From Actinomucor elegans (lineage: Eukaryota > Mucoromycota > Mucoromycetes > Mucorales > Mucoraceae): a DNA stretch of 64,000 nucleotides. A program made the translations under genes and the position numbers. The stretch covers positions 3,534,001 to 3,598,000 of the forward strand of contig JAMSLZ010000001.1 in NCBI GenBank assembly GCA_026027325.1, in the 5' to 3' direction. Shown here in pieces: positions 49,284-62,951 of this stretch. The stretch's first letter is position 1. Each line of letters opens with the position of its first letter. Under the pieces are notes generated by a model. The model was given only the letters and a program-made list of their open reading frames with translations, searched no databases and was not told where the DNA came from.

Positions 49284-52210
49284 TTAATCCACTACTATAT
49301 CAGGTGAATACCAAATATCATAATCCTGCTCATTATTTATATCACCAAATGGTCGCAGTGCCATGACTTTGAGCTTGTAAACACCCTTTTGCAACTTGGT
49401 TCCTACCTGAGCAAATTGAAGGTTAATTGTAGTATTCAAAGCGCCCATGATACCCTCTTGCTGCGGTGTAGTATTTTGATGATCCCGTCGAAGGAAGGGT
49501 TTGATTGATGCCTCCTCCTCTGTACTTACTACAAGTCCAAACCATGGAAAGATCATCACATCCATAGGATCTTCAATATTGTTTCTTCCTACATATTGTG
49601 CATATCCTCCGGGAATAAAACCTAATTCTTGCGTGGTATCAACTGAATTCACAGCCTTTATTTTGAGTAAAGGAGAAGCCTCTGCCAACTGCAATGATAA
49701 GACGGCTGGTGCTAATGCCGAGACTTGTCCAGTGATATACGGCATAGTTTCATTAACAATGAGCACGGGTAAATCATTCAAATTCGCCGTTAGGCCAGCA
49801 TAGGGTATATACTTTACGTCTTCTCTTTCATGACTTTTTGTGACTAAAATGAAACCCGAGTAAATAGAAGGCGGAATATCGGCTGCGTTGACAGGAGGAG
49901 CAATGCGTACGGTTACATTGACTTGTTCATTGGCTTGCACTAAAACGACTGGATCGAGGATTTCTACCACGGCTTCTACTTCATGGTTTTTTAGTATTAT
50001 AGGTTTTTGAAGCGGATAAAGGTTTTCATAGGCAGTTGTATGTTCAAATCCTTGTGCTGTACTGGCTACTAAATGAGATATGGTGTATTCAGAGGCTAAG
50101 CGACCATTGTTACGTACTGTAAAAGTATACTCATTATTGATGGCGCCGTGCTCAATGTCGTTTAAACGGATTTGCTCAGGTACGACGCTAGTGTCTGATT
50201 TAACTGCTCGGTAAACATCGATAAGACCTGAGCCTTGACGTGCTACTGATTCTAGTTCTTGAGAGCCAAAGATGGTGAATGGATGGCCATTGTTGATTAA
50301 CATGGAACGTATTTCTTTGACATTGATGGCTCGATTACCTCCTCTTGTTTGTTGGAGTAAAGCAACAACGCCTGCAGCATATGGACTAGCCATGCTGGTA
50401 CCACTAAGTGTGGCATAGCTTCCAAGCTCGACAGGATATCTATAAACAGTAGTTAGTATATTCCATCAACATCTGGTTGCGATTTAGCTTACGTTGAATA
50501 GATTTCTCCACCAGGTGCACTGATATCAGGTTTTAAACTTAAGTCGGGACCCAAACCCCAAGAACTAAACGAACTGATGAAGCCCGCAGTAGGCACAGGA
50601 AGACTCACATCCTCCTTCAAAAATTCAGCTTCGTTATCATCCGGATGGCTGGCGAGGTAATAGAACAGTTTATAACCGTCATCTTTGGAAATACCACCAT
50701 AGTCAATGTCAACCATACCCTCAGGAATAGATGGAGTAACAGGACCAGGACTGTTATTGTAAATGAGCACAGCAATGGCGCCAGCGTTCTGAGCATTAAT
50801 AACCTTTTGTGAAAACATGCAGCCTCCACGATTCACCAATAAGGCTTTGCCTTTCGCATCCAACTGGAGAGGATTACAAGCATCGTTTTCTGCTAAAAAC
50901 TCTTTGGATGCAGGTATAATTTCTGCAGAAGTAATGTTAAATATGTCCCCAGAAGAAGTAGTATAACCTAACAAAAAATATATATATATGTTAGAACCAC
51001 AACAAAGCAGTAATAGAAAGAGACGACATACCCATTATATGTGGACCGATTTTGAAGGTATGTGAAAGGACATGGGTATTATCTACACTTGCAATAGAAA
51101 GAGCATGTCGGCCCAATGATGGAGCTCCAACGGCAAAGATGCCTTTATCACCTTCATTACCCGCGGCAGCGCAAACAATCATACCTCTTAAGGCCAGTTC
51201 ATCCGCAAGCAAGGAAGCAGGCGATTCCGGCCAACCTGCGTCTCCCAAAGAAAGATTAACCACGTCCATACCGTCTAGATAGGCCTTTTCCATAGCTTTC
51301 ATGATAATGTCATCTGAACTACTACCAGTACATCCAAAGATACGATAAGCGCCAAACGTAACTATTAAAAAAAAAAGGAATTTCATTAGTAAAAATATCT
51401 TGCATTGTTCGCTTGTCCTTACCATCCGGTGCTATGCCTGTGAAGTGCAACTTGGTATCTTTTGCTCCAATAATACCTGTAACATGCGTGCCATGTCCAT
51501 TACATGTATCTCTTGGGTCATCGTCTGGTATAGGCAGGTTTTCACCAGTATATGCATCGCCAACAAAGTCATAACCATAAGCAACGCGGCAATCAGGGCC
51601 AAAACAGCCGCCTAAAGCTGGATGTGTATAATCAACACCTGTATCAATGACACCTACTTTGATACCATTTCCAGTGATACTAAACAAAGTTTAGAAACAA
51701 GGATTCAAATCAAATAGCTATACTTACCCAAGCTCGTCACGAACTCGAGTTACGCCTGTAGCATTGTACAGGCCAAACAAAGAAGACACATGGCTGTCGT
51801 CTTGTACCTTAGTTTGATAGACCGAGGGTGTCGAAACTGTATTCTATAGAGCAGAATTAGCACATGTGCTTCATCTGAAAACCCAACCTTCATACCACTG
51901 GCCATGCTTTCTTTACACCCTTGGCCTTTTCAAAGAACAAGGTTGCATCTTCAGTTGTTTTGAAAGCCATGGAGACTGCATTAATGACTTCGTACTCATA
52001 CCGTATATCGTAGTTGATATTGTTCGCATTGAGCTGTTCATAGAATAAAGATCGTTTACTATAGACATGCCGTTTGGAAGCAAATGAATGAATAGATCGA
52101 TCAAATTCAATGACATAAGTATTGGGAACGAAGGTATTGGTATGAGCAGCGTTGACTAAATGTAAAAATACAAGTAAAAGCTGAATTGAAGTGGTGATAC
52201 GGCTGAGCAT
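49284..52210 (-). CDS. Secreted subtilisin-like serine protease (S8) with PA insert
   Basis: Extracellular or vacuolar endopeptidase. Signal peptide [20 protein letters not shown] then a propeptide ([20 protein letters not shown] and so on, inhibitor I9-like). Catalytic triad: [17 protein letters not shown] (Asp), [14 protein letters not shown] (His), [20 protein letters not shown] (Ser), with the oxyanion Asn in [13 protein letters not shown]. Between His and Ser lies a protease-associated domain ([31 protein letters not shown]). About 300 residues after the catalytic Ser form Fn3/DUF1034-like modules as in the bacterial Vpr/C5a-peptidase-like lineage and fungal minor extracellular proteases. 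Six or more exons, total about 880 residues, stop at 49284. A set of Asn-x-Thr/Ser sites fits secretion. Confidence 0.93.
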
Positions 52211-52415
52211 GTTCTGAAAATGTCTATATCAAAGAATATAGACGTAAAGAGAAGAAAAGTATGACCTCCCAGAAACAAGCATGATAAAGCCTGTCAAAAT
52301 AACCTAGGATTCTAAGATCTAACTTGTTTGTTACTATGGCGGGGAAAAGTAGGATCAAACTGAAATAAACAAGGTATTTTTTATTTTATTTTACTAAAAG
52401 TAGACGAGGTATAAG

Positions 52416-53290
52416 TTAATCTTTAGGCATGAATTTAGCGTAATAGTCTTTTGTCTTGTTTTCATATAATTCTTGTGTGCATTCAGGTAACTCATCTTGG
52501 TATTTTCCTATTAATACCGTCAGTATTGTGTTTGTTACCTCATGATTTGTTTTTTACCTGGAGAGCCTGAATAAACGCTAAATGATGGAACTACAGTATT
52601 TGGTGGAATGATTGTATTATCTGTGATACAACAGCAATCTTTAATAATGGCGAATCGACCCTTTGTGTATAAAGTTAGATACATAGTGCTCAATGTTCAA
52701 GTTAAGCGCTTACAATGATACAGTTCTTGCCAATATTGACGTGCGATCCAATAGTTGCTGCTTCTACAATACTTCCTTCGCCAATAGTAACATGATCTCC
52801 AATCTTCATTGGATAATAACTAAAGATACTATGTTTATGGAGTTAGTATTGACCTTCTTTTTTTGTTTTTACTTGCATAGAAAGAGCTTTTACCCTTTGT
52901 ATGTTTTGTAAGGCGGCCTGATGATGGATTTTTGAGAGAGCAAACAGTATCGACCAATAGCAATCACGACAGCGTGTCCACCACCTGTACGTCTCAGATC
53001 GCCTCGAATAACACAATCTGTTTGAATGATGGTCTATAGAATAAATCAATAATGAGTATAGGTTGCATCTAAGTTGGTGAGAAGGGATAATTCTACTTTT
53101 CCACCAAGAATGATGTTTTGACTTCCACAAATGACTGATTTTCTACTGACTTTGTTACCAGTATCCTAAACAAAACTGTAAGAACTTGGAGATATAATCT
53201 CGGCTCCTAACGCAAGCATCTCGAGCATATTGGTTTACTGACTGTTTCAATATATTCAGCACGGTTATAATGTTTAATGGGTGCTTCCAT
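52416..53290 (-). CDS. DCTN5: Dynactin subunit 5 (p25)
   Basis: Pointed-end subunit of dynactin, the activator of dynein. Start at 53290: [16 protein letters not shown], then across short introns [60 protein letters not shown] and INIGKNC-like [11 protein letters not shown], ending [20 protein letters not shown] and [17 protein letters not shown] at 52416. This tracks human DCTN5 from start to end, including the left-handed beta-helix hexapeptide pattern and the terminal LPECTQEL. About 195 residues. All introns were placed by splice signals and frame. The start is only about 95-120 bases from the divergent kinase gene. Confidence 0.88.
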
Positions 53291-53409
53291 TTTACGCGAA
53301 AGAAAGGTAATGTTTATTCCTGACTGAGCAAACAAAATTTTGCCCCGAAATCAAATAAAGATTCCAAGGTTTTTAATTCGCTGCTTTGATACACTTCTTT
53401 TCAATTATT
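53291..53409. promoter_or_regulatory. Very short bidirectional promoter
   Basis: Between the DCTN5 start (53290, -) and the kinase start (53386 or 53410, +), at most 119 bases separate two divergent genes. Both must share the same promoter DNA. It has no long A/T run. Confidence 0.6.
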
Positions 53410-54598
53410 ATGCAACAGATGAGTAGTAACAGGAAGGAGCTATTCTCTTTTGTGCCTCAAGAAATCAGTCGTCATTTTATTGAACCAAGCGATCAACAAC
53501 AGCAACAAACGAGTACAATTGCTATAGATCAAACTCAATTTCAACGTATCAGAACATATGATAGCCCTACTCTTTGTGAGTATGATTATGACGACAATGA
53601 TAGTGAGGAAGAAGAAGAAGAAGAGGAGCCTAAATGGTCTTTTGTTCGAGGACTGTTCTCTAAACTGCATTTAACTACTCATCAAGCACATCAACCGCCA
53701 GATGCTTCACCTAATCTTAGTACCTATGGATCATTGATTCATAACAAGCGCATTGGAGAAGGTGTTTCTGCTGTAGTACAACTCATACAAAGACAAGACG
53801 AGATTTTTGCAGTCAAGATATTTCGAAAAAGAAAGAGAAGAGAGAACATGGCAAGCTATATGAAGGCACTGGCAGGCGAATTCTGTATTGCTTCCGCTTT
53901 GAACCATGAAAATATTATCAAGACGTTGGATTTTGTTCGAATGGATGAAGATCCGCAAAGGTACTGTATCGTCATGGAATACGTAAGTCAAAAAAGTAGT
54001 GCACATAGTGTATCATATTAAACAACGACAAAGAAAAGAATAGTGTCCAGAAGGAGACATGTACTCATTAATTAAACAATACAAACTACAAGATCAAGAT
54101 ATCTATTCTTACTTCAAGCAATTATTACAAGGCTTGGACTATTTGCATTCCTTGGGCGTTGCTCATAGAGACTTGAAACCGGAAAACCTATTGATCCGCA
54201 ATGGTATTCTAAAGATTGCAGATTTTGGTTCTGCTGATGTATTTCGCGTCGCGTACCAAGACCATAGCCGACTCAGTGATGGGTTATGCGGTACAACGCC
54301 ATACATGGCGCCTGAGATCTTTATGGATCAAGGCTACTGGGCAGCACCTGTCGATGTCTGGGCAGCAGGCATCATCCTGTTCTGTATGAAGTTTGATGGT
54401 GTTCCATTTGGATCAGCAACGCGAAACGATGCCAATTACCCTATTTACCTTAGGAAAAGGCTCTTGAGACAGTATGGGCCATTTAACAAGCTGGCCTTTG
54501 AACCGCGTACGCTTATATATGCCATGCTTAACCCTGATTGTAATCGACGTATTACAGTACAAGATGCACTGAAAATACCTTGGATACAGACTATATAG
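53410..54598 (+). CDS. Serine/threonine protein kinase, Npr/Hal-type
   Basis: Two exons (about 53410-53981 and 54045-54598), roughly 370 residues. An acidic Gln-rich N-terminal region (QQQQQTSTIAIDQTQ, SEEEEEEEEPKW) precedes the kinase domain: IGEGVSAVVQ (glycine loop, shortened), FAVKIFRKRKRR (ATP Lys), EFCIASALNHENIIKTLDFV, then after the intron CPEGDMYSLIKQYKL, LGVAHRDLKPENLL, KIADFGSADVFRVA, CGTTPYMAPEIF and VDVWAAGIILFCM. The architecture and the EGDMYSLI and GSADVFR wording fit the fungal Npr/Hal (Hal4/Hal5, Ppk8) family, which tunes plasma-membrane transporters. The ATG at 53386 would add eight mostly hydrophobic residues. It is convergent with the F-box/EF-hand gene, with only five bases between stop codons. 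Confidence 0.9.
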
Positions 54599-54603
54599 TT
54601 TTA

Positions 54604-55588
54604 TTATTCTTCCATTTTCAGTTTCAAAGTTTGAGGATCATAACCATGAACGCCTAAATCATTTCTAGTTTCTGAAGGATCATCTAATGTTTGCTCTAAA
54701 TAAAAGGCCAAGAAGCCTTCTTTGGTTAACCAGCCCTTTTTATTGGCTCCAAAACGTAGACCCATCTGTCGTAAAAAGGCGGGTGGAGGATGAGCACCGT
54801 TTGTCACAAAAATGAAGCTGTCAAGTTCTTTAGCGTTCAGGGCACCGTCCTTATCTTGATCAAACTTGTTGAATACTTCGACAAGTACATCTTTCAAAGC
54901 TGTAGATAATTGATTATCGTGTAAGAGCTCTTCTTCACCTTTGTATCCTTGAACAATACGTTCGATCTCTTCCTCCAGCACTATATTTACGTATTAATAC
55001 TGTGTTTTCTCGATTGTATATCTATTTACCATCAATGGGTTCAAAGTTGGGATCGACCGTACGACCCATTTGTAATAAAACCACAGCTTCTTCCAGCTTG
55101 TTCAAGACAAACAAGATAAAGCCCAGGATATAATAGCATCCTGCATGACTGGGAAAGACGTCCAAAATCCACATCATTTTACAGGCCACTTCTACTAGTG
55201 TTTCGACATTACCGTCTTGTTGGAAAGACTCGAGCTGTGTCTGTGCATGGGCATACTCTGTATCGGCCTGATCCATCAAGGCTACATCATTGTCTGTGCT
55301 AGATTTGTTTTTTTTCATGTAATAATGGCGCCAGTTCTCGGGCTCATGGCTGAATTTCTCAACTAATGCAGGCTCCAATGTAAACCCTGCTGCTGTTGTA
55401 AAGATGGTATAAATTTGGAACAGGTCACCAAAGTCATGCAAGGTCTTGCTCTTCCATAAACTGTTGGACATGAACACTTGGTAGAGTTGTTTCGAAGTAA
55501 GTGCAAGCTGTAACAAGTCATTAGGCTCCAAAATATAAGCTAGGCCCTCGAGAATAATATCAGGGAAGTTTTCGATTGGGAAGACCAT
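54604..55588 (-). CDS. F-box protein with C-terminal EF-hand
   Basis: Two exons (55588 to about 55029 and about 54979 to 54604) joining at ...EPID-G/V-LEEEIE, about 310 residues. The N-terminus is an F-box (FPDIILEGLAYILEPNDLLQ, LALTSKQLYQVFMSNSLWKS), then a TPR-like helical middle (CKMMWILDVFPSHAGCYYIL and so on). The C-terminal exon holds a canonical EF-hand loop, DQDKDGALNAKEL, with Asp at positions 1, 3 and 5 and Glu at 12, followed by a second degenerate hand (GANKKGWLTKEG). It would be a substrate adaptor of an SCF ubiquitin ligase with a calcium-sensing module. I know of related EF-hand/F-box proteins in other fungi but not of a characterised one. Head-to-head with RBM25 (785 bases). 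Confidence 0.85.
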
Positions 55589-56373
55589 GGTGCTTGTGTC
55601 AACGTACAGGGAGAGACGAAGAGAAAAAGAATTTTGACATGAATGTGTTTCTGTACCAGTGTGGGTGGCTTATAGGCCAATCAAAGCTAATGCTTTTGAT
55701 GGGCTTGGAATTTGGAGTGAACTTTCTCAGCTTCCAAATCTTTTGGTTTAAACTTTTGAATGTAAAATATTCGTTTTTAAAGTAATGCTTATAATTTAAA
55801 GTAGACTTTTTTGAAGTTTAGAGGTATATGCGTATGTATTTTTCTGGTTTTATATATATATTATTAACATAAAAACAAAAAACAGAGGTTAGTCTGTAAT
55901 TTAATGTTTTTCGAAAAAAAAATGTAGTAGTTTTTTTTTCCATCATTCAATGTGTAATGCAAACTGTCTATAAGCATTGTTAATACAAAGTATATCTTCA
56001 GCCTATAATTTCCTAGCGTTGATCTGATTTGTACTCTATAAAATATTTTGTTTATTCTTTCAAACTACAAAAAAATTGGGGATATTAACTTAAAGCCAAA
56101 AATCTCATCATTTCTATGAAAATCAATATATCAGAAAGATAATTGATCTAAAGCAGACAATCATATTTACACCAATTGATGTACAATAAAAAGAACTACG
56201 GGACTTGCTAAATTACACATCGCTTTAAAATAGCTAAAGAAAATCCAAAAATTTAAATTATTTAATCACCATCAACCAATAAAAGCCGAGAACTTTTCAG
56301 TATAAATGAATCCGGCTACAATGGTATTGGAGAAACCTTTTTATTCATTCACATTATAATTTAATTAGAAGTC
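55589..56373. promoter_or_regulatory. Divergent promoter region of F-box/EF-hand gene and RBM25
   Basis: 785 bases between divergent starts. AT-rich; an AACCAATAAAAGCC-like CCAAT element occurs at about 56275-56285. No repeat copy. Confidence 0.45.
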
Positions 56374-58251
56374 ATGGATCCATATAGAAATAATCAATAC
56401 GGTAAAGCTCTAAACCCCATTTAATCAACCCTACATTAACAAAACGCGTATACATACATATATATATATATAGGTTTTAGACCTCAAGCAGCGCCACCAC
56501 AAGCTTATGGCCAACGAATGCCTCCACCGCCTTCTTTTGGAGGCTCCCCACAACCTGCACCGCCTGCGACCTCTACAGTAGAGCCCCTTAGTCCAGAAGA
56601 CAAGCTCAATACTTTATTTGTCGGTGCCATCGCTGCTGGCATTAGCGATGCTTGGATCGAGACCTTGTTAAAAGTAAATACAATAGACACGCAACCATTT
56701 CGAATCTATTACTAATATATCTATTAGACATGTGGCAATTTAAAACATTGGAAACGTACTAAAGATCCCTCTGGCAATCCCAAAGGCTTTGGTTTTGCTA
56801 CTTACGCCGATCCTGACAGCGTGCTTTGCGCTCTTCGCGTTCTTGGTGGCGAAACGACCGACGGCGTCCTATTGACTTCGTCAGACGGCACTGTTCAAAA
56901 GAAACTGATTGTCAAAGCCGACGATAATGTACGCAAACATTTGCAAGGATACCAAGAGCAACAGCAGCAACAAAATACCGATGAATCTGATAAAGAAAAG
57001 TATACGCAAGTGCAAAATTATATTCAAGCCATGACAGGCGGTCAACAACCCAATGCTGAGGATACGTTGAGTCGTGATTTAGCAGTATTTAAAGAAAAAG
57101 CAGCACAACAAGATCGAGATGATCGTAGACGCGAGGAAAGACCAGCACGTCGTGGCGAAGCGTTCGTCAAAGGTCCTACAGAATACCACAGCCATGCTTC
57201 ACAACAAGATATGACGACAGATGAAGAAATTGAACGACGAAGAAGAGAAAAGCACGAACGTGATGTAGAGAATGCCTATCATCAGCGCATGAAGCGGTTT
57301 GAGGCACGTGAGTTTCAAAAGATGCGTGATTATAAAAAGGACATGAAGCGTGAGCTGGAGTTGGAGGAAAGGGAAATCAAAGATAAAGCGTATTGGATGG
57401 AACGACTGGCCAACTGGGATGACGAGCTGGAAATGACCAAAGGAGAGGAGCCCTACTATGTAGATCGATCCAGATGGAGAAGAATGCGAGAGATGCAACG
57501 AAGACGTGAGGAAGAACGCGATGAAGAAGATAGACGAAGAGAAATGCAGGAGATTGAAGATGAAAAGGCTCGCCTGGAGGAAGAAGAGCTACGTAAAAAA
57601 GATAGCAAGTTCCTTAACAGAGAAAATGATGATCAAAAGATTGCCATTAAGCCTACCAAGCTCAACTTTAATTTGGCAATTAAGCGCAACACTTTAGGAA
57701 GCGCCGAAGACGAAGAAGAAGAAGAAGCGAAAAAGAAGAGACGTGTCCTTGTGCCGTTGGATTATGGAGATATTAAACCAGAAGATGAAGAGCAAGAGGA
57801 TTTGACAGAAGAAGAAAGAGCAAGAAGAGTAAAAGACCTGATTGATTCTATACCTAGTTCACAAACTGAACTATGGGGATACTCTGTTAAATGGGACGTC
57901 TTGACCGAGGTAAAGAAGAGAGACCCATACACAATACTTTTTCTAACACAACCATGCTATAGGAACTCATTGAAACTAAGCTATACCCATTTGTGTCTAA
58001 AAAGATTGTTGATTTATTGGGTATGGAAGAAGATGATCTAGTTAAATACGTCTTGCAGTTCATTCGAGAAAGAAAAGGACCTGATGAACTTGTATCTGAA
58101 CTAGAAGGGGTAAGACTTATAAAACTATACGCTTACGGTTCACTTATATATGTATCTATTGTAGGCCTTAGATGAAGATGCTCTTGTATTCGTCATGAAA
58201 TTTTGGAGAGCGCTTATATTTGAAACTGAAAGAAAGTACTTGAGATTGTAA
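56374..58251 (+). CDS. RBM25: RNA-binding protein RBM25-like splicing factor (RRM + PWI)
   Basis: Nuclear splicing regulator associated with U1 snRNP. About 530 residues over six exons: MDPYRNNQYG (56374), then a Pro-rich start, an RRM (KLNTLFVGAIAAGISDAWIE across an intron to CGNLKHWKRTKDPSGNPKGF and GFATYADPDSVLCALRVLGG), then a long charged arm (RRREEERDEEDRRREMQEIE and similar, 57120-57610), then KIAIKPTKLNFNLAIKRNTL. The C-terminal PWI domain is assembled from three exons: PSSQTELWGYSVKWDVLTE, ELIETKLYPFVSKKIVDLLG, YVLQFIRERKGPDELVSELE and DALVFVMKFWRALIFETERK. This order is diagnostic of RBM25/Snu71-type proteins. Convergent with GSK3, 59 bases away. Confidence 0.9.
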
Positions 58252-58310
58252 TAGATCGTATATTTGTACAAACAATCAGAAAAGGAATAAAAAGATTGGG
58301 GTATTTTATA

Positions 58311-59625
<1,315 letters not shown>

Positions 59626-59973
59626 TTTTTTTTTTTTTATGTATAAAAAGAAAAAGAAAAGGGAAATAAAAAGGAATCCTCCTCCTCCCGCCCCCCTTAA
59701 GCTTTGGTTGGTGTGTGCGTTTTTCTGTATGTGATTGTGTGAGGAAATAATGAAAAACGTGACAGTATACATCAGATGATCTATTTTTTGGTTACCATCA
59801 GCTTTTTTTTTTCTACCACTGCCAAGACGATGGTCGCACTTTCAGAAACCGATTTACTGATACTCGATCAGTGATTGGAAGAAATACAACTGCTCAGCAA
59901 ATACAGGTGATAAATTAACAAATGTAAGCAACGCTTATAATAAAGTAGACAGATTGGAATAGACTGAGGCTCT

Positions 59974-60250
59974 ACTAGATATAACACCTCATTTTGAATA
60001 TGATTTACTAAGTTGATGTGACATTCCATCGAGTTCAGTCAAGAGATCTCGCGTCAAATACCTCTACACCTATTATTTCCAAGGTGTGATTTCTGAAGCT
60101 TAAAAACCAAGGATTTATCTCTAAAAAAATGAAATCACAACATAAAAGACAATGAGCATACACACATAGGCTTTTGTATTAATAACTATATAGATTATTA
60201 AACACCCTTTTAAATGGTATAGATTTTTTAAAAAAAATGAAAGAGGAAAT
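59974..60250 (+). repeat. Dispersed repeat family copy 18 (long)
   Basis: Core: CTAGATATAACACCTCATTT, TGAATATGATTTACTAAGTT, GATGTGACATTCCATCGAG and GTCAAGAGATCTCGCG. Tail: CACCTATTATTTCCAAGGTG, AAGCTTAAAAACC and AAATGAAATCACAACAT, and at the end ACCCTTTTAAATGGTATAGA. The tail is collinear with copies 2 and 13. Confidence 0.65.
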
Positions 60251-60577
60251 ATTATTCCAGAGCCAAAGAACAATAGATACTATTCCGAGTAATCAAGTTT
60301 TATAATTTTTTTTTTTTTTTTTTTTTTACCAAGATATATTGTAAATGCTTATTATACTTCAACTTCTAATGAAATTAATGATATCAAGTACAACAAGAGC
60401 AACAGCGGTTTTAATGATGAGATACATGACCTTTATTGTCTTTATTACGAACGAAAGTAGATACTAACTCACCTCCTTCAGTTTAAAGGAGATAGCGCCC
60501 GAGAAATCAGTTTTTTATTTCCTTACAAAATAGTATTTCCATCCTATACGGATCTCGACATAAATTATATCAATACA

Positions 60578-60932
60578 ATGGATACAACTACCCAAACATC
60601 ACGACACACCAGAGCCCCTGTTCTGATGAGAAAACTGATGTATGTCTTCCTAATAGTATTCTTCATTTCTGGTAACAGTATTGAAGACTGATAAAATATA
60701 CATGCGCAAGAGCTATTGATGCGTCATTTCAAACTCTTAATTGGCGTATTTGATATATTCAGGGTAAAACTATTTGTAAAAGCACATCATCAGCATCATC
60801 AGAACTCAATTTGCAGTTGTATATAGGTGCAACAAACGTTTTACTAGGACTTCATAATGCATTTTTCAACTATAAAAGCCGGTCCAAACTCCAGACTGTG
60901 TTGGTAACAGACCCATGGGCTTATAGAGATTG
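60578..60932 (+). pseudogene. Possible small degenerate gene, unidentified
   Basis: A start-like MDTTTQTSRHTRAPVLMRKL at 60578 leads into a hydrophobic stretch. Farther on, a 43-residue open stretch ends at a stop near 60932. The three pieces lie in different frames and the gaps are too short for normal introns. I do not recognise it. Confidence 0.25.
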
Positions 60933-62241
60933 AGCATCGCAAATCTTTAAGTGTTGAATGATATAGCTTTTTTTTTAAAAAAAAGCATCTCACGATATTA
61001 ATAATAGACATCTCCCCTCTGCTGTTTCTACAATAAATACTCCTTGAAGGATAGACACAATTCCTGTGGCGTATGTCCAATCTCTTCCAGTAGAATTAAT
61101 TAAGGTGACGACCTTTCTGCATCAAGAGATATTTAGAAAACATTATAGGCTTTATAAATACTAGCTTGTTTAGAGGATTCTTTGTAGTCTTTGTACTTTA
61201 CATACATTGAAGTGCTTTAAATTAAACCCTAGCAGGCAATGCTCAAATAAAGTCCTTTGGTATCAGGGTAAAATATACTGAACAGATAGTATCAGGATTT
61301 GACAAAACAAACGAAAAGTGTGGATCACATTAATAGCCCCTTCCCTAGGGACAGTTGAGTCTAAAACTTGTTAAAAAAAGCAGGACGCTTGTGCATGTTA
61401 TAAACCATCGTGTACCATCATTATACTTTACAAATACCTAACTCTAGAGTTTCGACTAACGGCTTTGGGATGGTTTTTGTTTTTGTTTTTGTTTTGGATC
61501 GCCATCAAGTTTTGTACTTTATCGTTGCTCGATTTAATAGTGATTGCGCTCAAACTTTTCAGCAGCTAGCACTTGTTATATGTCTATTAGAGTCGTATAT
61601 TACAGTCATCGGTTTACCGCAAGTTTTAAAGTATTTACTTGGATAAAGAATAATTCAATACTGTCTATAAACGTGTAAATCACCAAGCATACGACTTTGT
61701 ATCACCTGGCGTGTGTTGTGATAGCCTTATATCGTTCATTTCCTTCTAGTACCCTGTTTCAAATTGCTGTATTGATGTTTGATGAAAACGGTCAGTAGTT
61801 GGCGGTGGACATTTTGCCTAGTCGACATGCTTAAGGGTAGGGCAATATTGCATAAAGGAATGAAAAATCTTGGACAAAGTTCGTTGCTTAATACATCAAT
61901 CAATTTATCCAGTGCTAAATTTTTTTATGCAAGTAGTAGTGATATCGTTGAATTATTTTTAATTCCTTACAAGTTGGCATTGTCCAAGCTCTTTCTTAAT
62001 CTAGTGATTGGACGATTTTTAACAGAATTTCTTTATTATTACATTGCTTGGCTGATTCTGGGGGCAATGTCTCATTAGAAAAGCTTTGAATGTTCAGAAT
62101 GAAGCACTACATCTACTAATGCCATTATTTCAAATAAAACACATGTTTTTTTTGGAACCAAAACAAATATGATATATAGTGTAGATAGTCTTTAAAAAAA
62201 GAATATCTGTATTTTTTTTTTATTACGATTATTATATGATT

Positions 62242-62920
62242 TTACCAATTTCTAGTAACAAATAGATGATATAACTGTGTTTTATATTCCGGCATAGATG
62301 ATTCAGGTCTTGTACAGTTGGCAGTAATGTTAATTTTTATAATATTAGTGCCTCTTGTTAATGGAATCGTTTGCCATTCAGTAGCTGTAGTGTTTAACTT
62401 GACATTGTTTTGTAAAACAATGATGTTGGTTCTCTTTTCTTCTTGCTTTAATACTTTAGCTATTTGAGGTTCAAGTTTCAATATTTCAACAGAAGCAGGT
62501 ACATTGACACTATGATTAGGGAATTCGCCATCAATTGTTATATCCACCAGGTCATTATCTACAGAAGATATCTTGAGGTGATTTAGGAAGAGCACTAGCC
62601 AAATTTTTTTTAAAAATAAGTATTTGTATTATTATTATTATATATATAATTAGACTTACTTGCTCCTTCTTGACATAATGCATAAAACTCTTTAGATGCT
62701 TTAGGTAAAGGCGAGCGTGGGGCGGTTATGTCCGCAGTAGGGCTAGCTGTTGCGTTAGTATTGGCAGCGTGAGTAGCAGCAGTATTCACTACATGGGTAG
62801 CAGCGTTGGTAGCAGCGAATGAATTTATATCATAATGTGGCATCATCAATGGCATATTTGGTCTTAATAGCTGCTGGTGTTGTTGTTGTTGCTGTAACAA
62901 TAATTGTTGTTGCAATAATA

Positions 62921-62951
<31 letters not shown>

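Larger units (their letters stand above)
59626..62241. other. Large intergenic region with one long repeat copy and possible gene debris
   Basis: 2.6 kb with no intact gene. A dispersed repeat copy lies at about 59974-60250. At 60578-60930 some coding-like pieces occur (MDTTTQTSRHTRAPVLMRKL, ELLMRHFKLLIGVFDIFR, SSASSELNLQLYIGATNVLL, LHNAFFNYKSRSKLQTVLVT, then a stop) in at least two frames without introns of plausible size between them. T22 at 60306-60327. Confidence 0.5.

Noticed and set aside
61410..62078. Open frames on the plus strand that look hydrophobic
   Set aside because: No start context or conserved motif. Hydrophobic composition is expected from T-rich DNA.
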